64,000 nucleotides of DNA from Rhodanobacter sp. DHG33 (GCF_014843005.1 NZ_JACYXM010000006.1:186001-250000); one strand, 5' to 3'; counted from the first letter of the stretch, positions 8,229 to 18,177 are shown. Made by a program: numbers and translations. Notes: generated by a model from the sequence alone, not told the origin.

Positions 8229-10904
8229 ATGGCCATGAGCGAACCCAACCGCGAAGCCCGCGCCGACGCCCTGCTCGGTGTCGCCAACGGCGAACGGCGG
8301 CGCCTGAAGATCTTTCTCGGCGCCGCGCCGGGCGTGGGCAAGACTTGGGCCATGCTGTCCGCCGCGCGCGAGCTGAAGAAGCAGGGCGTGGACGTGGTGG
8401 TGGGCCTGGTGGAGACGCACGGCCGCGCCGAGACGGCGGCCATGCTCGAAGGCCTGGAAATCCTGCCGCGCCGGCACGTGCACTACCGCGGCCGCGAGTT
8501 CGAGGAGTTCGATCTCGACGCCGCTCTGGCGCGTAAGCCGGCGTTGCTGCTGGTGGACGAGCTGGCGCACACCAATCTTCCCGGCGGCCGCCACGAGCGC
8601 CGCTGGCAGGACATCGCCGAGCTGCTCGATGCCGGCATCGAGGTGTACACCGCACTCAACGTGCAGCACCTGGAAAGCCTCAACGACCAGGTGCAGCGCA
8701 TCACCGGCGTGACCGTGCGCGAGCGCGTGCCGGATGCCTTCCTGGATCGTGCGCGCGACATCGTGCTGATCGACCTGCCGTCGCGCGAGCTGATCCAGCG
8801 CCTGAAGGACGGCAAGGTCTACGTGCCGGAAACCGCGTCGGCGGCGCTGGATTCGTTCTTTTCGCCGACCAATCTCGCCGCGTTGCGCGAGCTGTCGGTG
8901 GACACCGTGGCCGGCCACGTGGAAAGCGACCTGCGCGGCGCCATGCTGGCGCGCGGCGGCGCGATGCCGGTGCGCCGTCGCGTGCTGGCGGCGATCGACG
9001 GCCATGCGCAGAGCGAATACCTGGTGCGCGTGGCGCGACGCATCGCCGAACGGCGCGGCGTGCCCTGGGGCGTGGCCTTCGTGGACACCGGGGCGAGCAT
9101 GGACGGGGCATGGCACGAGCGGCTGGACGCCGCGATGCGCCTGGCGCGCCGCCTCGGCGGCGACGCCGTGGTGCTGCGCGGCCACGCCATCGCCGACGAA
9201 CTGCTGGCGCACGCCGACCGCGAAGGGGTGGGCCAGATCCTGCTGGCGCGCACGCGCGAGCGCCTGTTCGCACGCATGTTCGGGCGCTCGCTCACGCAAC
9301 AGCTGCTGCGCCGTGGCGCGCATATGGAACTCACCATTGTCGCCACGCCGGCCGAGCGCGCGGCTTCGCGTCGCCGCCAGCGCCTGCCGAACCTTCCCGG
9401 CGGCCTGGGGCGGGGCGGCGAATACGTCTATGCCACGTCGGCCACGCTGGTGGCGCTGGCCCTGGGTTTCCTGGGGCAGCGTTATCTGGGGGTGGCGAAT
9501 CTCTCGCTGATCTTCCTCACCGCCGTGCTGGTGGTGGCGGTGCGAACGCGCATGGCCGTGGCGATCTATACGGCCATCCTGTGTTTTCTTTCCTACAACT
9601 TCTTCTTCGTACCGCCGATCTACTCGCTGACGATTTCCAGTACCGACGATGTGCTTGCCATGGGACTGTTCCTGCTGGCGGCGCTGGTGTGCAGCCGGCT
9701 GGCTACGCGCCTGACGCAGCAGGTGGAGTCGTTGCGTACGACGCACGTGCACGCGCGGTCCCTGCTCACGCTGGGCCAGCGTCTGGCCGCCAGTACCGAT
9801 GCCGATGGCGTGCGTGCCGTGGGCGTGGCGGCCCTGGCGAAAGCGCTGCCATGCGAAGCGGCGCTGCTGGCGCGCGACGCCACCGGCGCGCTGCAGGCGG
9901 TGGCGACCGATCCGCACGTGATGCAGCTGCAGCCGCAGGACATCGCCGCCGCCGACTGGTGTGAACGCCATGCCGCGCCGGCGGGCCGCTATACCGACAC
10001 CTTGAACGCCGCACCGTGCTGGCTATTGCCGCTGGGTGGCGACGAGCAACGCCTGGGTGTGGCCGCGCTGCGGTTCCCGGCCAGTGACGGCGACCTCGAC
10101 TCTGACCGCCGCAGCCTTGCGCTGGCGATGGTGCAGGACATCGGCCAGGCGCTGGCGCGCGCACGGCTGGCGGAGGAGCTGGAGGGCGCGCGCGTGCAGG
10201 GCGAGACGGAGCGCCTGCGCAGCGCGCTGCTTTCCTCGGTATCGCACGACCTGCGCTCGCCGCTGTCCTCGATGATCGGCGCCGCGGGCACGCTGGTGGA
10301 CTACGAAGATCGCCTGCCGCCTACCGAACGCCGCGAATTGCTCGAAGCCATCCTCGGCGAAGGCCAGCGGCTGGACCGCTATATCCAGAACCTGCTCGAC
10401 ATGACCCGGCTCGGCCACGGCACGCTCAAGCTCAACCGCGACTGGGTGGACGTGGCCGAAATCGTGGGGGCGGCGGTGACGCGCCTGCGCAAGCTGTTTC
10501 CCGCGCAGCGCGTGGAGATCGCGCTGCCGTCCGACACGGTATTGCTGCATGCGCATCCCGCACTGATCGAGCAGGCGCTGTTCAACATCCTCGAGAACGC
10601 CGCGCGTTTCTCGCCGCCGGACCAGCCGGTGACGGTGGGCGCGCGCACCGAGGGCGGACGCCTGCTGCTGGACGTGGGCGACCGCGGTCCCGGCATTCCG
10701 GAGGACGAGCGCGCACGCATCTTCGACATGTTCTATTCCGTGTCGCGCGGCGACCGCGCGACACAAGGCACCGGATTGGGCCTGGCGATCTGCCGCGGCA
10801 TGATCGGTGCGCACGGCGGCAGCGTGGAGGCCTTGCCGCGCGAAGGCGGCGGCACCACCATTCGCATCAATCTGCCGTTGCCCGAACCACCCGCCGCCGC
10901 ATGA
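8229..10904 (+). CDS. kdpD: Sensor histidine kinase KdpD
   Basis: Potassium/turgor sensor kinase of 891 aa, the usual size for full-length KdpD (E. coli 894). Domain order is as expected. First is the N-terminal KdpD ATP-binding domain with Walker A GAAPGVGKT and DELAHTN. A Usp-like domain follows around residues 245-370. Four membrane spans lie near residues 400-500 (FLGQRYLGVANLSLIFLTAV...), then a GAF-like segment, then HisKA with SSVSHDLRSPLSSMIGA and an ATPase domain with DRGPGIPEDE and GTGLGLAICRG. ATG 8229 or 8235 is the start. It overlaps kdpE by ATGA. The kdpFABC pump genes are not adjacent, so the pair may act on a distant pump or another regulon. Confidence 0.95.
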   Translation: MAMSEPNREARADALLGVANGERRRLKIFLGAAPGVGKTWAMLSAARELKKQGVDVVVGLVETHGRAETAAMLEGLEILPRRHVHYRGREFEEFDLDAALARKPALLLVDELAHTNLPGGRHERRWQDIAELLDAGIEVYTALNVQHLESLNDQVQRITGVTVRERVPDAFLDRARDIVLIDLPSRELIQRLKDGKVYVPETASAALDSFFSPTNLAALRELSVDTVAGHVESDLRGAMLARGGAMPVRRRVLAAIDGHAQSEYLVRVARRIAERRGVPWGVAFVDTGASMDGAWHERLDAAMRLARRLGGDAVVLRGHAIADELLAHADREGVGQILLARTRERLFARMFGRSLTQQLLRRGAHMELTIVATPAERAASRRRQRLPNLPGGLGRGGEYVYATSATLVALALGFLGQRYLGVANLSLIFLTAVLVVAVRTRMAVAIYTAILCFLSYNFFFVPPIYSLTISSTDDVLAMGLFLLAALVCSRLATRLTQQVESLRTTHVHARSLLTLGQRLAASTDADGVRAVGVAALAKALPCEAALLARDATGALQAVATDPHVMQLQPQDIAAADWCERHAAPAGRYTDTLNAAPCWLLPLGGDEQRLGVAALRFPASDGDLDSDRRSLALAMVQDIGQALARARLAEELEGARVQGETERLRSALLSSVSHDLRSPLSSMIGAAGTLVDYEDRLPPTERRELLEAILGEGQRLDRYIQNLLDMTRLGHGTLKLNRDWVDVAEIVGAAVTRLRKLFPAQRVEIALPSDTVLLHAHPALIEQALFNILENAARFSPPDQPVTVGARTEGGRLLLDVGDRGPGIPEDERARIFDMFYSVSRGDRATQGTGLGLAICRGMIGAHGGSVEALPREGGGTTIRINLPLPEPPAAA

Positions 10905-11593
10905 ATGCCGCATCGCCCCGTATCCTGGTGATCGACGACGAAGCGCAGATCCGCCGCTTCCTCGACATCGGCCTGCGCGCCGAGGGTTACCAGGTGCTGC
11001 TCGCCGCCAACGCCGCCGAAGGCCTGGCCCAGGCCGCCACCGGCAGCCCGGATCTGGTGATCCTGGACATCGGCCTGCCCGACCGCGATGGCCACGAGGT
11101 GCTGGCCGAGTTGCGGCAATGGAGCCGGGTGCCGGTGCTCATGCTGTCGGTGCGCGACACGGAAACCGAAAAGGTGCGCGCGCTGGACGCCGGCGCTAAC
11201 GACTACGTCACCAAGCCCTTCGGCATCCAGGAGCTGATGGCGCGTCTGCGCGCGCTGCTGCGCCAGCGCACGGCCGGCGAGCCGGAGGCGCCGCCGCGCT
11301 GGGACGACGGCCGCCTCAGCGTGGATTTCCTGCGCCGCGAAGTGCGCCTCGACGGCGCCGAGCTAGCGTTGACCCGCAAGGAATACGCGGTGCTCAGCCT
11401 GCTGCTGCGCCACGCCGGGCGCGTGGTCACGCAACCTCAGTTGCTGCGCGAGGTATGGGGCCCCAGCCATGTGGGCGACAGCCAGTACCTGCGCATCGTC
11501 ATCGGCAAGCTGCGCCAGAAGCTGGGCGACGATCCGACCCAGCCGCGCTGGCTGAAGACCGAGCCGGGCGTGGGCTACCGCTTCCTTGGGTGA
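10901..11593 (+). CDS. kdpE: Response regulator KdpE (OmpR family)
   Basis: Partner of KdpD, 230 aa. Its receiver domain has IDDE, phosphoacceptor D56 in LVILDIGLPD, and NDYVTKPF with the conserved lysine. Its winged-helix OmpR-type DNA-binding domain shows LTRKEYAVLSLLLRHAGRVV and KTEPGVGYRF at the C-terminus. The start overlaps the kdpD stop by 4 nt, so the two are coupled. It is convergent with the MocR gene 30 bp further on. Confidence 0.95.
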   Translation: MNAASPRILVIDDEAQIRRFLDIGLRAEGYQVLLAANAAEGLAQAATGSPDLVILDIGLPDRDGHEVLAELRQWSRVPVLMLSVRDTETEKVRALDAGANDYVTKPFGIQELMARLRALLRQRTAGEPEAPPRWDDGRLSVDFLRREVRLDGAELALTRKEYAVLSLLLRHAGRVVTQPQLLREVWGPSHVGDSQYLRIVIGKLRQKLGDDPTQPRWLKTEPGVGYRFLG

Positions 11594-11623
11594 CCGTGCC
11601 GCGACAGGACATGACGAGGCGGA

Positions 11624-13096
11624 TCATGCCGAGTGGCGCCGCATCGACAACGGCTTCCGCGCGGCGTCGACCGCGTCCAGGCTCTCGCCGAACAGCTGCA
11701 TCGCTTCGTGCAATTGCGCCCTGGATAGGCCGCAGTAGCCAAGGATGAGGCCGGGTACGGTCGGTGGCTTCCGGTAGTGCGGCGCAATGGAATACAAGCC
11801 CAGCCCGCGCCCATGCGCTTCGGCGATCACCGCGTCGACTTGCTCATGTCCGTAGTCGGGCAGCCAGACGGTGACATGCATGCCGGCATGGGCGTCGGCG
11901 ATCTGCACGCGGTCGCCGACGTATTGCTGCAGGCCGGCGATCAGCTCGCGCCGCCGTGCGCTCAGCTCCTTCGTCACATAGCGCAGATGGCGCTCGAAAC
12001 CGCCGTCCTCCATGAAATGCGCAAGCGCGGCCTGCTCGATCGCCGGGTTGCCGCGATCGCATAAATACTTGGCGTTGACGAAGTCGTCGCACAGCGCCTC
12101 CGGCAGCACCATGTAGCCAAGCCGCAGCGCGCCGAACATCACTTTGGAGAAGGTGCCCACATAGATCACGCGATCGTCGTCGTCGAGCGAGCGCAGGGTC
12201 GGCAGCGGCGCGGAGTCGTAGCGCAGCTCGCCATCGTAGTCGTCCTCCATGATCCAGCAGTTTTTGGCCTGCGCATAACGCAGCAGTTCCTGCCGCCGCG
12301 GCAGGGAAAGCGCCGGGCCGGCGGGGAACTGGTGGGAAGGGGTGACCATCACCAGGCGCGGTGCCTGCGCTGGCAGGGCGCTGCAGACCAGGCCTTCATG
12401 GTCCGTCGGGATGGCCTGCAACGATGCGCCATGGGCGCCGAATTGCTGCCAGGCGCCGAAATAATGCGGATCCTCTATGCCTACCTCGTCGCCTTCGTCC
12501 AAAAGCACGCGCGACGTCAGGCTGATCGCCTGCTGGGTGCCGCTGACGATCAGTACGCGGTCCGACGTTGTCCGGATGCCGCGACGCCGCGCCAGATAGT
12601 CGCAGACCTGTTCGCGCAGGGCCGGGAGCCCCTGGTTGCTGGCATATTCGAGCCGGGTGCGCGTGGAGGCCCAGGCGAGCTCGCGGCCCCAGATGGCGCC
12701 CAGCGTGGGGTTGATCTGCGAGCGCCCGTACTGCATGTCCAGACGCCGGTCGCAATGCCGGGTCGTGATCGACCAGTCCGCGAGCTGCCGCGCACGTTTC
12801 GCATAGCGCGTGAGCGGCGTGCCGGGAATGGCCGGCGCACGGCGCGGAAGCATGGGCTCGGCGTGCGACGTGCTCACGTAGCTGCCGGAGCCCACGCGGC
12901 CGACGATGTAGCCCTCGGCGCGCAACTGCTCATAGGCAGTCAGCACCGTGATGCGGGAGAGCCCCAATTCTTCGGCCAGCACGCGGGTAGAAGGCAGCCG
13001 CGCGCCGGTGCTCAGCCGTCCGCTGAGGATGGCCGACTTCAGGGCACGGGTGAGCTGGCTGTAATGCGGACCGTGTCCATCTAGCTCAAGAAACAT
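11624..13096 (-). CDS. MocR/PdxR-family regulator (GntR helix-turn-helix fused to aminotransferase fold)
   Basis: 490-aa chimera typical of the MocR family. The N-terminal winged helix-turn-helix is SRLSTGARLPSTRVLAEELG through TVLTAYEQLRAEGYI. A linker and a full fold-type I aminotransferase-like domain follow, which keeps the PLP lysine in VGTFSKVMFGALRLGY and the contacts VSGTQQAISL and WIMEDDYDGELRYD. Such proteins sense PLP or amino-acid-like ligands and commonly activate a neighbouring divergent gene. Here the divergent side holds only non-coding sequence and a transposase-like remnant, so its target is not evident. The ATG at 13096 is preceded by GGAGGCG. Confidence 0.93.
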   Translation of the reverse strand: MFLELDGHGPHYSQLTRALKSAILSGRLSTGARLPSTRVLAEELGLSRITVLTAYEQLRAEGYIVGRVGSGSYVSTSHAEPMLPRRAPAIPGTPLTRYAKRARQLADWSITTRHCDRRLDMQYGRSQINPTLGAIWGRELAWASTRTRLEYASNQGLPALREQVCDYLARRRGIRTTSDRVLIVSGTQQAISLTSRVLLDEGDEVGIEDPHYFGAWQQFGAHGASLQAIPTDHEGLVCSALPAQAPRLVMVTPSHQFPAGPALSLPRRQELLRYAQAKNCWIMEDDYDGELRYDSAPLPTLRSLDDDDRVIYVGTFSKVMFGALRLGYMVLPEALCDDFVNAKYLCDRGNPAIEQAALAHFMEDGGFERHLRYVTKELSARRRELIAGLQQYVGDRVQIADAHAGMHVTVWLPDYGHEQVDAVIAEAHGRGLGLYSIAPHYRKPPTVPGLILGYCGLSRAQLHEAMQLFGESLDAVDAARKPLSMRRHSA

Positions 13097-13522
13097 GTCG
13101 CCTCCTGATTGGTTATACGTGTTTCCTTAAAAATGGTCATGTGCATGACACTACTTCGCCAAAGCACGACGTTTGACGATCCCAAAATTGAAATGACAAC
13201 GACATTCCGGGAAAAGAATGTTGGCCGAATCCATTTGTTTCCGCTTCCTGGATATTCGGTCATGTGCCAGAAGGCACGGATTGACTGTCCGCGGATGCAA
13301 ACGGATCAATAGATCTCGATGACATTGGTCATGCTGGTTTCCAGTCAAATGGTTCTGTAAAGCATCCAAATGTTTATTTAGTGTGTATGTATGGAAGCTT
13401 TAAAGGGTGGCCGATTTGTCGTTTCTGATTGAAGCCGAATGGAACCGGGGCGAGTCAGGCATGCCGATCAACCAACTCCATGCCGTGCAAACCGCACATG
13501 GCAAGACGATGGGGGCGGAAAG
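13097..13522. other. 426-bp non-coding, relatively AT-rich stretch
   Basis: This lies between the MocR start and the OrfA-like remnant. Base composition is clearly more AT-rich than the coding sequence around it. I see the inverted repeat at 13136-13149 and no convincing gene; short open frames on both strands lack ribosome sites and family signatures. The composition shift and nearby transposase remnant suggest an old insertion or rearrangement boundary. Confidence 0.5.
13136..13149. promoter_or_regulatory. Inverted repeat GTCATG-TG-CATGAC upstream of the MocR gene
   Basis: Perfect 6-bp arms about a 2-bp centre, 40 bp upstream of the MocR-type regulator start. The position would suit an autoregulatory operator. 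No second copy was noticed, so this is weak evidence. Confidence 0.25.
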
Positions 13523-13780
13523 ATGCGTGTGAAGTCGTATCCGGATGAGCTGAAGGACGAGGCTATCCGACTGGTGGTCGAGCATCGGCTCACCACGAAC
13601 GAGGCGGCCCTGAAGCTAGGTTTGCGCGGCGAAGTCGTCAGGGTCTGGGTGCATCGCTTTCGTTGCCGCAAGACTTCTCTCAACGACATTGAACAACTGC
13701 GCGCCTGCGTAAAAAGACTTGCGATTGAGCGCGATACGTTTGCCGGCATCGCTGCCAGTCTCTTGGACAAAACCGGTTGA
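13523..13780 (+). CDS. Orphan IS3-type OrfA (transposase helix-turn-helix subunit) remnant
   Basis: 85-aa protein starting MRVKSYPDELKDEAIRLVVE. The pattern matches IS3-family OrfA: a helix-turn-helix (TNEAALKLGLRGEVVRVWVHRF), then a short leucine-zipper-like segment ending ACVKRLAIERDTFAGIAASL, where active OrfA has a similar EERDILKKAAA block. No OrfB with a DDE catalytic core follows and no terminal inverted repeats were recognised. It is therefore either an immobile relic or a small OrfA-derived DNA-binding protein. It precedes the TonB receptor by 169 bp. Confidence 0.6.
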   Translation: MRVKSYPDELKDEAIRLVVEHRLTTNEAALKLGLRGEVVRVWVHRFRCRKTSLNDIEQLRACVKRLAIERDTFAGIAASLLDKTG

Positions 13781-13949
13781 GCTACGCGCATTTATCGGCG
13801 CAATCGCAGGAAATTACGTGAATGCCTTTGATGTAGATGTTATTGCTGTTGTTTGAAAGATGTTTTGAGTCGCGGGGAATAAACCTTTTTGGACCATTGG
13901 CCGGAGAGGTCATGGTCCTTGTTCATGTCATTAGCTGGGGAGTCGCTTA

Positions 13950-16900
13950 ATGAATATCGCAAAATTCCGTAATTCATCGCTGCATGGCACGCGTTTGCGT
14001 CGCACTGCGTTGGCCGTGGCCGTCGTCGCCGGCGTCGGCATGACGGGGCAGGTGTTGGCACAGGCCACCACTGGCTCAGTGTTTGGTTCCGCACCAGTCT
14101 CGTCGGGCGAGACGGTACGCATCGTCAACAACCAGACTGGTCTCACTCGCGAAGTGGCGGTGGACAGCACGGGTCGTTTCGGCGCCAACCAGTTGCCGGT
14201 GGGTGATTACACGGTGTCGCTGATGCAAGGCGGCAACGTGATCGCCTCGCGCGAGCACGTGTCGGTAAGCGTGAACGGCGGTTCTCAAGTACCGTTCACT
14301 ACTGCCGAAGCCGGTCAGAATGTACAGAACCTTTCCAGCGTGACGGTCACCGCCAATTCGGTGCCTGCGATCGACGTGTCCTCGACCCGCCAGACCTCGG
14401 TGATTACCTCGCAGGATCTGAAGGTGCTGCCGGTAGCCCGTGATGCTGAGGCCATCGCACTGCTGGCGCCGGGTGTCTCCGGCGGCAATGCCGTGCTGGG
14501 CACTGGCCCGGCAGGTACTCCGCTGCTTTCCTTCGGCGGCAACTCCGTGATGGAGAATGCCTATTACATCAACGGCTTCAACACCACCGATCCGGTGGGC
14601 AACACCGGCGGCATCGCCCTGCCGTACTTCGCCATTGCCGAGCAGCAGACCATTACCTCGGGCTATGGCGCCGAATATGGCCGCTCCACTGGCGGTGTGA
14701 TCAGCCAGGTAGGCGCGCGTGGCGGTAACGATTTCCACGCTGGCGTTTACGTCACGATGTTGCCGGGCTGGGCGCAAAGCGACGCCGACAATACGTACTA
14801 TTCCAATGCGTTGTCGACCACGCCGGACAAGGAATACGGGGATCTCTACCAGTATCGGAAGGCAAACAGCAATTGGACCACGATCTACGACGCCTATCTG
14901 TCCGGCCCGCTGATCAAGGACAAGCTGTTCTTCTACATCACTGCTGAATCCGAGCATGACCACAGCGAGGGGGTCACCGGGCTCAACTTGCCCAGTACCG
15001 ATGCGCACTACCAGTCGACGGGTTCTACCTTGCCCAAGTTCTACGGCAAGCTGGATTGGAACATCAACGACAATAACACCCTCGAATACACCAATATCCA
15101 GACCAAGAACCAGACCCAGTTCGACAATCTGTACAACTACGACTACGCCACGCGCACCATTGGTGGCTTCAACGCCGTCAGTAATCCGATCACTTCGAGC
15201 AAGTTCGGCGTCAACATTCTCAAGTACACCTCGTACATCACCGACAACCTCACGCTGACCGTGCTGGGCGGCAAGATGAAGAGTACGTACTTCAGTCAGT
15301 TCGTGCCTTACGCGGGCTTCGATCCGACCATCCCGGGCATTGCCGCCAACCCGGGTGTGAATCCCAATGTTCCGGGATACACGAACGTCAACAACAACAT
15401 CTACGCAACAACAGCCGGTTCGCCGGGGCACAAATCGACGACGAACAACTTCCGTCTGGATTTGGACTGGAAGCTGGGCGATCATGACTTGCGCTTCGGT
15501 ATCGACAATCAGCGCAGCGTGGATATCGACGACGGCCAGATCACTGCTGGCCCTGGATACTACTGGCAGTACGCAGCCCCGACGGCACCGGTCAGCGCGC
15601 AGTACCAGTCATGCAACAACCTCGGCCAATGCCTCTACAACCCGCGCAACTATGCGGGTGGCGCCAGCGGCTATTACGCAGCCAAGGTGTTCTACGGCGG
15701 CACCTCTTCGTTCGTAGTGCAGCAGAAGGCGCAGTACATCGAGGATAACTGGCAGGTCACGCCGAACTTGTTGCTGAACCTCGGTCTGCGCAACGACCAG
15801 TTCACCAACTACAACGGGGCCATGGTTCCGTACATCCGCGAGACCTCGCCGCAGTGGGCGCCGCGCATTGGCTTCAGCTGGGACATCTTCGGCGACAGCA
15901 GTGCCAAGTTGTACGGCAATGCAGGCCGCTATTACCTTGCCATCCCCTCGGGCATGGGTACGCGCATGGCGGGCTCCAACGACTATAGCTACGAGTACTA
16001 CACCTACGATTCGGTCAATGCGGAAGGTATCCCGCACATCGTGACGCAGGTGCCCACCACGGCCACGCCGTATTCCGCCGACGGTGAATATGGCCAGCCC
16101 AAGGATCCGCGCACTGCGTCCTCGGCCGACCTGAAGCCGATGTACCAGGACGAGTACGTGCTGGGCTTCCAGAAGGCATTTCAGACCTTCGGCCAGTCGC
16201 TGGTGTGGACCACTCAGGCCACCTACTCGAAGATGAACGATATCGTGGATGACACGAGCGCCTTCTGCACCACGGCAGGTACCGGCTATGCCGTGACCAC
16301 GCAGCCAACGGCATGCGCCAGCGGTTATACCTTCCTGCCGCCGGATGCCAATCCCGCCACCTGGACCGATGACTACCTGGTCAATCCGGGGCGCAGCAAC
16401 GTGATGCGCTACCAGAAGACCGATGGCAGCTACGGCACCTTCGTCTGGAATCCGCACACGGCTCAAAGCGCCGCAGGTGCGGTCGTTGGCTTCCCCGCCG
16501 CGTTCCGCAAGTACTACAGCCTCGAGGAATCGCTGGAGCGCCCGTGGGACGGCAAGTGGATGGCGAAGATCGACTACGTCTTCTCCAAGAGCTACGGCAC
16601 CACGGAAGGCCCCACTGAGTCGTCCACTCACCAGGTCAGCTCGTCGTCGTCTGCAGCAGGTGGCTACAACTCGGGTGGCCTGACCGAGGCATGGGACTTC
16701 CCCGAGGTCATGCAGTATGCCAACGGCGAATTGCCTAACTCGCATCGTCACACGTTCAAGGCCTATGGCACCTATGCCATCACGCCGGAGTGGTTGGTCA
16801 GCGGCACCTACATCGTCCAGTCGGGCGCGGCGATCTCCTGCTTGGGCCTGTTTGGTCCGGGGCAGACTGATCCGATCAGCTATGGCGAGGCCTACCACTG

Positions 16901-17174
16901 GTGCGGTGGCCACCCGGCACCCCCGGGGGAGATGGGCCACACGCCGTGGACCCACCAGTTGAACCTGTCGGTGAACTACATCCCGGCTTGGGCCGACAAG
17001 CACCTGACCTTTCAGTTGCAGCTCCATAACGTGTTCAACGAGCAGAACGTCACTGCCTATGACGATTTCTACGGCGCAACGAATGTCCCGGGTGGCGCAG
17101 ATCCCCAGTACAAGGAGCCGTGGGGCATCGAGTCCCCGCGCTACGCGGAATTCAGCGTGAAGTACGATTGGTAA
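13950..17174 (+). CDS. Oar-like TonB-dependent outer-membrane receptor
   Basis: 1074-aa outer-membrane receptor. The Sec signal peptide covers residues ~1-36 (TALAVAVVAGVGMTGQVLA-QA). Next comes a carboxypeptidase-regulatory-like beta-sandwich (~40-105, GDYTVSLMQGG), then the plug with VTVTANSVPAIDVSS and YINGFNTTDPVGNTGG. The long barrel ends in the aromatic terminus YAEFSVKYDW expected for Bam-dependent insertion. The N-terminal extension is what sets Oar-type receptors apart from classical siderophore receptors; ligands are usually unknown peptides or polymers. None of the palindromic operators of the glycan locus is seen upstream, so it is probably regulated separately. A perfect terminator hairpin follows. 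Confidence 0.92.
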   Translation: MNIAKFRNSSLHGTRLRRTALAVAVVAGVGMTGQVLAQATTGSVFGSAPVSSGETVRIVNNQTGLTREVAVDSTGRFGANQLPVGDYTVSLMQGGNVIASREHVSVSVNGGSQVPFTTAEAGQNVQNLSSVTVTANSVPAIDVSSTRQTSVITSQDLKVLPVARDAEAIALLAPGVSGGNAVLGTGPAGTPLLSFGGNSVMENAYYINGFNTTDPVGNTGGIALPYFAIAEQQTITSGYGAEYGRSTGGVISQVGARGGNDFHAGVYVTMLPGWAQSDADNTYYSNALSTTPDKEYGDLYQYRKANSNWTTIYDAYLSGPLIKDKLFFYITAESEHDHSEGVTGLNLPSTDAHYQSTGSTLPKFYGKLDWNINDNNTLEYTNIQTKNQTQFDNLYNYDYATRTIGGFNAVSNPITSSKFGVNILKYTSYITDNLTLTVLGGKMKSTYFSQFVPYAGFDPTIPGIAANPGVNPNVPGYTNVNNNIYATTAGSPGHKSTTNNFRLDLDWKLGDHDLRFGIDNQRSVDIDDGQITAGPGYYWQYAAPTAPVSAQYQSCNNLGQCLYNPRNYAGGASGYYAAKVFYGGTSSFVVQQKAQYIEDNWQVTPNLLLNLGLRNDQFTNYNGAMVPYIRETSPQWAPRIGFSWDIFGDSSAKLYGNAGRYYLAIPSGMGTRMAGSNDYSYEYYTYDSVNAEGIPHIVTQVPTTATPYSADGEYGQPKDPRTASSADLKPMYQDEYVLGFQKAFQTFGQSLVWTTQATYSKMNDIVDDTSAFCTTAGTGYAVTTQPTACASGYTFLPPDANPATWTDDYLVNPGRSNVMRYQKTDGSYGTFVWNPHTAQSAAGAVVGFPAAFRKYYSLEESLERPWDGKWMAKIDYVFSKSYGTTEGPTESSTHQVSSSSSAAGGYNSGGLTEAWDFPEVMQYANGELPNSHRHTFKAYGTYAITPEWLVSGTYIVQSGAAISCLGLFGPGQTDPISYGEAYHWCGGHPAPPGEMGHTPWTHQLNLSVNYIPAWADKHLTFQLQLHNVFNEQNVTAYDDFYGATNVPGGADPQYKEPWGIESPRYAEFSVKYDW

Positions 17175-17237
17175 GCAGTGCGGCTCCCCGTGTTCCGTGC
17201 AATTGCGAGTTGGCAGCACGGGGATAGGTGATCAAGC

Positions 17238-17279
17238 AAACGAACAAGGCCACCGGTTATCCGGTGGCCTTGTTCGTTT
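17238..17279. terminator. Intrinsic terminator after TonB receptor gene
   Basis: Perfect 19-bp inverted repeat (17238-17256 and 17261-17279) about a TTAT loop. It reads AAACGAACAAGG...CCTTGTTCGTTT, so A/T runs on both sides could act in either direction. Confidence 0.9.
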
Positions 17280-17621
17280 CAGGGTGCGATTGTTCTCGGG
17301 GTAACTGAAGCCAATCGAGACGTGGCATCTTGCGTGCCGGATCGGCGCAGATGGGTTTATATGCCAAACAAGCCACACTGGCAGCGTTAGTTGCCCCGAG
17401 TCGGGCCAGGTTGGACGTGGAGACATCCGAAAAATGAGGGCCGCCGGATTCGAAGCCGGGTAGCGCCGGATGTCGGCTGGTGCTGCGAGTCTGCATGCGA
17501 CTACAGCTGTGGCGGGTTTGCGGCAGGTGCTTTCAGTCCCCGGCGAGGTATGATGGCCGTCACTTCAACCCCGGCCGCAATTCAACCTCAAGTGCGGCCG
17601 GCTCAACCAGGAAGCGAATCC
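17280..17621. other. 342-bp leader region of ssb
   Basis: No gene recognised. A -10-like TATGAT lies at 17549-17554 without a good -35 at normal spacing. An AGGA ribosome site lies shortly before the ssb ATG. No tRNA or SOS-type operator was identified by eye. Confidence 0.4.
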
Positions 17622-18137
17622 ATGGCACGCGGCATCAACAAGGTCATCATCGTCGGCAACCTCGGCGCCGATCCCGAAACCCGCTATACCGGCAATGGCA
17701 CGGCCATCACCAGCCTGCGCATCGCCACCTCGGAACAGTGGACCGACAAGCAGAGCGGGGAGCGCCAGGAACGCACCGAGTGGCATCGCGTGAAGCTGTT
17801 CGGCAAGCTGGCCGAGATCGCTGGCGAATACCTGAAGAAGGGGCGCCAGGTCTACATCGAAGGCTCGCTGCGTACCGACAAGTACACCGACAAGGACGGC
17901 GTCGAGCGCTACTCCACCGACATCATCGCCAACGAAATGCAGATGCTCGGCGGCGGCAGCGAAGGTGGCAGCGGCGGTGGCGGCGGTGGCGGTTTCCAGC
18001 GCGAGCGTCCGCAAGGCGGCCAGCGCCCGCAGGGTGGCGGCGGCAATTACGGCAACCAGTCGCGCGGCGGCGGTGTCCCGGCGCCGTCGGCACCAGCCGG
18101 CAACGGCGGCTTCGAGGATGACGATATCCCGTTCTGA
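17622..18137 (+). CDS. ssb: Single-stranded DNA-binding protein
   Basis: Binds single-stranded DNA in replication, recombination and repair. The OB-fold core begins [20 protein letters not shown] and includes [23 protein letters not shown] flexible glycine-rich linker (residues ~115-160) follows, then the acidic tip DDDIPF that recruits partner proteins. Length is 171 aa, normal for bacterial SSB. The ATG at 17622 matches the family start; the frame is open further upstream but without family sequence. A terminator follows. Confidence 0.97.
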   Translation: MARGINKVIIVGNLGADPETRYTGNGTAITSLRIATSEQWTDKQSGERQERTEWHRVKLFGKLAEIAGEYLKKGRQVYIEGSLRTDKYTDKDGVERYSTDIIANEMQMLGGGSEGGSGGGGGGGFQRERPQGGQRPQGGGGNYGNQSRGGGVPAPSAPAGNGGFEDDDIPF

Positions 18138-18177
18138 ACAACACCTATTTCCGAGTGTTGAGAGAGATGCAGAGAGG

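Noticed and set aside
12332-13084. 250-codon plus-strand frame opposite the MocR regulator
   Set aside because: Antisense to a complete MocR-family gene with all motifs.
17430-17470. tRNA-like segment GGATTCGAAGCC upstream of ssb
   Set aside because: It resembles a T-arm only locally; no acceptor stem, anticodon arm or correct spacing could be built around it.
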